From assembly GCF_001436275.1 (NCBI RefSeq), contig NZ_AZEH01000039.1, positions 487,336-551,335 of the forward strand: 64,000 bases of DNA, written 5' to 3'. The notes beneath the pieces are model-generated. The model saw only the letters and a program-made list of their open reading frames with translations, did no database searches and was not told where the DNA came from. The stretch comes from Liquorilactobacillus oeni DSM 19972. Lineage in GTDB: Bacteria; Bacillota; Bacilli; Lactobacillales; Lactobacillaceae. The translations under genes and the position numbers were made by a program. The first letter of the stretch is position 1, and every line of letters starts with the position of its first letter. Shown one piece after another: positions 63,898-64,000 of this stretch.

Positions 63898-64000
63898 GAA
63901 CGCATCACATACCCAGTTCCACGAACCGTTTGGATATAACTTTCCTCATTCGGTCGATCAATCTTGTTACGCAAATAGCGGATATAAACATCAACAACGT
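63894..64000 (-). CDS. OmpR-family response regulator, C-terminal part
   Basis: Only the last 34 codons lie in the window. They read [27 protein letters not shown] and a stop, the recognition helix and wing of an OmpR/PhoB winged-helix domain. It is cut by the window edge and is the partner of the downstream kinase, which it overlaps by 4 bp. Confidence 0.92.
   Translation of the reverse strand, partial: VVDVYIRYLRNKIDRPNEESYIQTVRGTGYVMRS

Overview
The window is a low-GC Firmicute chromosome segment, most likely from a member of the Lactobacillaceae. The evidence is the rlmL–rnpB–gpsB–ypsA/recU–pbp1A block, a B-type RNase P RNA, a PyrR-attenuated pyr operon of the order pyrR-P-B-C-carA-carB-D-F-E without pyrK (as known from Lactiplantibacillus plantarum), anaerobic pyruvate formate-lyase, an MFS–DUF4811 pair, and strong AAGGAGG-type ribosome binding sites. 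I cannot name the species. Most genes lie on the minus strand.

Layout. 1-606: no gene. 607-5880: a beta-glucoside PTS operon (6-phospho-beta-glucosidase, IIC, a frameshifted IIB, IIA, ROK sugar kinase) with a divergent GntR-type regulator and a shared operator-like inverted repeat. 5881-6956: a deoC relic and a TVP38-type membrane protein. 7183-12647: a compact polysaccharide cluster (priming sugar transferase, two glycosyltransferases, flippase, Wzz-like protein) without a visible polymerase or tyrosine kinase. 13198-14376: a secreted modular coiled-coil protein. 14725-17522: MFS efflux pump plus DUF4811 protein with a divergent MerR regulator. 17613-28388: housekeeping and metabolic genes (rarA, murI, an aminotransferase, bioY, ASCH, DeoR and LysR regulators, ppaC, a TIM-barrel protein, a DUF308 protein, a nitroreductase). 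28634-31851: pflA/pflB under a probable CcpA site. 32148-42963: the pyr operon with two PyrR attenuators. 43120-45771: rluD, lspA and an Eis-like acetyltransferase. 45957-51875: a seven-gene run coding for a GDPD-like phosphodiesterase, a binding-protein ABC importer, a small unknown protein and a PHP phosphoesterase, probably a phosphodiester scavenging system. 52591-64000: fhs, ebsA, an RNase HI-like gene, rlmL, rnpB, gpsB, a DUF1273 gene, recU, a class A PBP with a poly-serine tail, an aldo/keto reductase, and a two-component system cut by the window edge.

The most unusual signal lies between the genes. A dispersed intergenic repeat of about 110-200 bp, made of a terminator-like CTGGGTCAAAAC/GTTTTGAYYCAG hairpin followed by a long imperfectly palindromic tail, occurs at least eight times, in both orientations, always next to the 3' end of a gene. 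Copies differ by internal deletion and truncation. One has lost the palindrome core and another consists only of a 26-bp hairpin. I do not recognise it as a named family.
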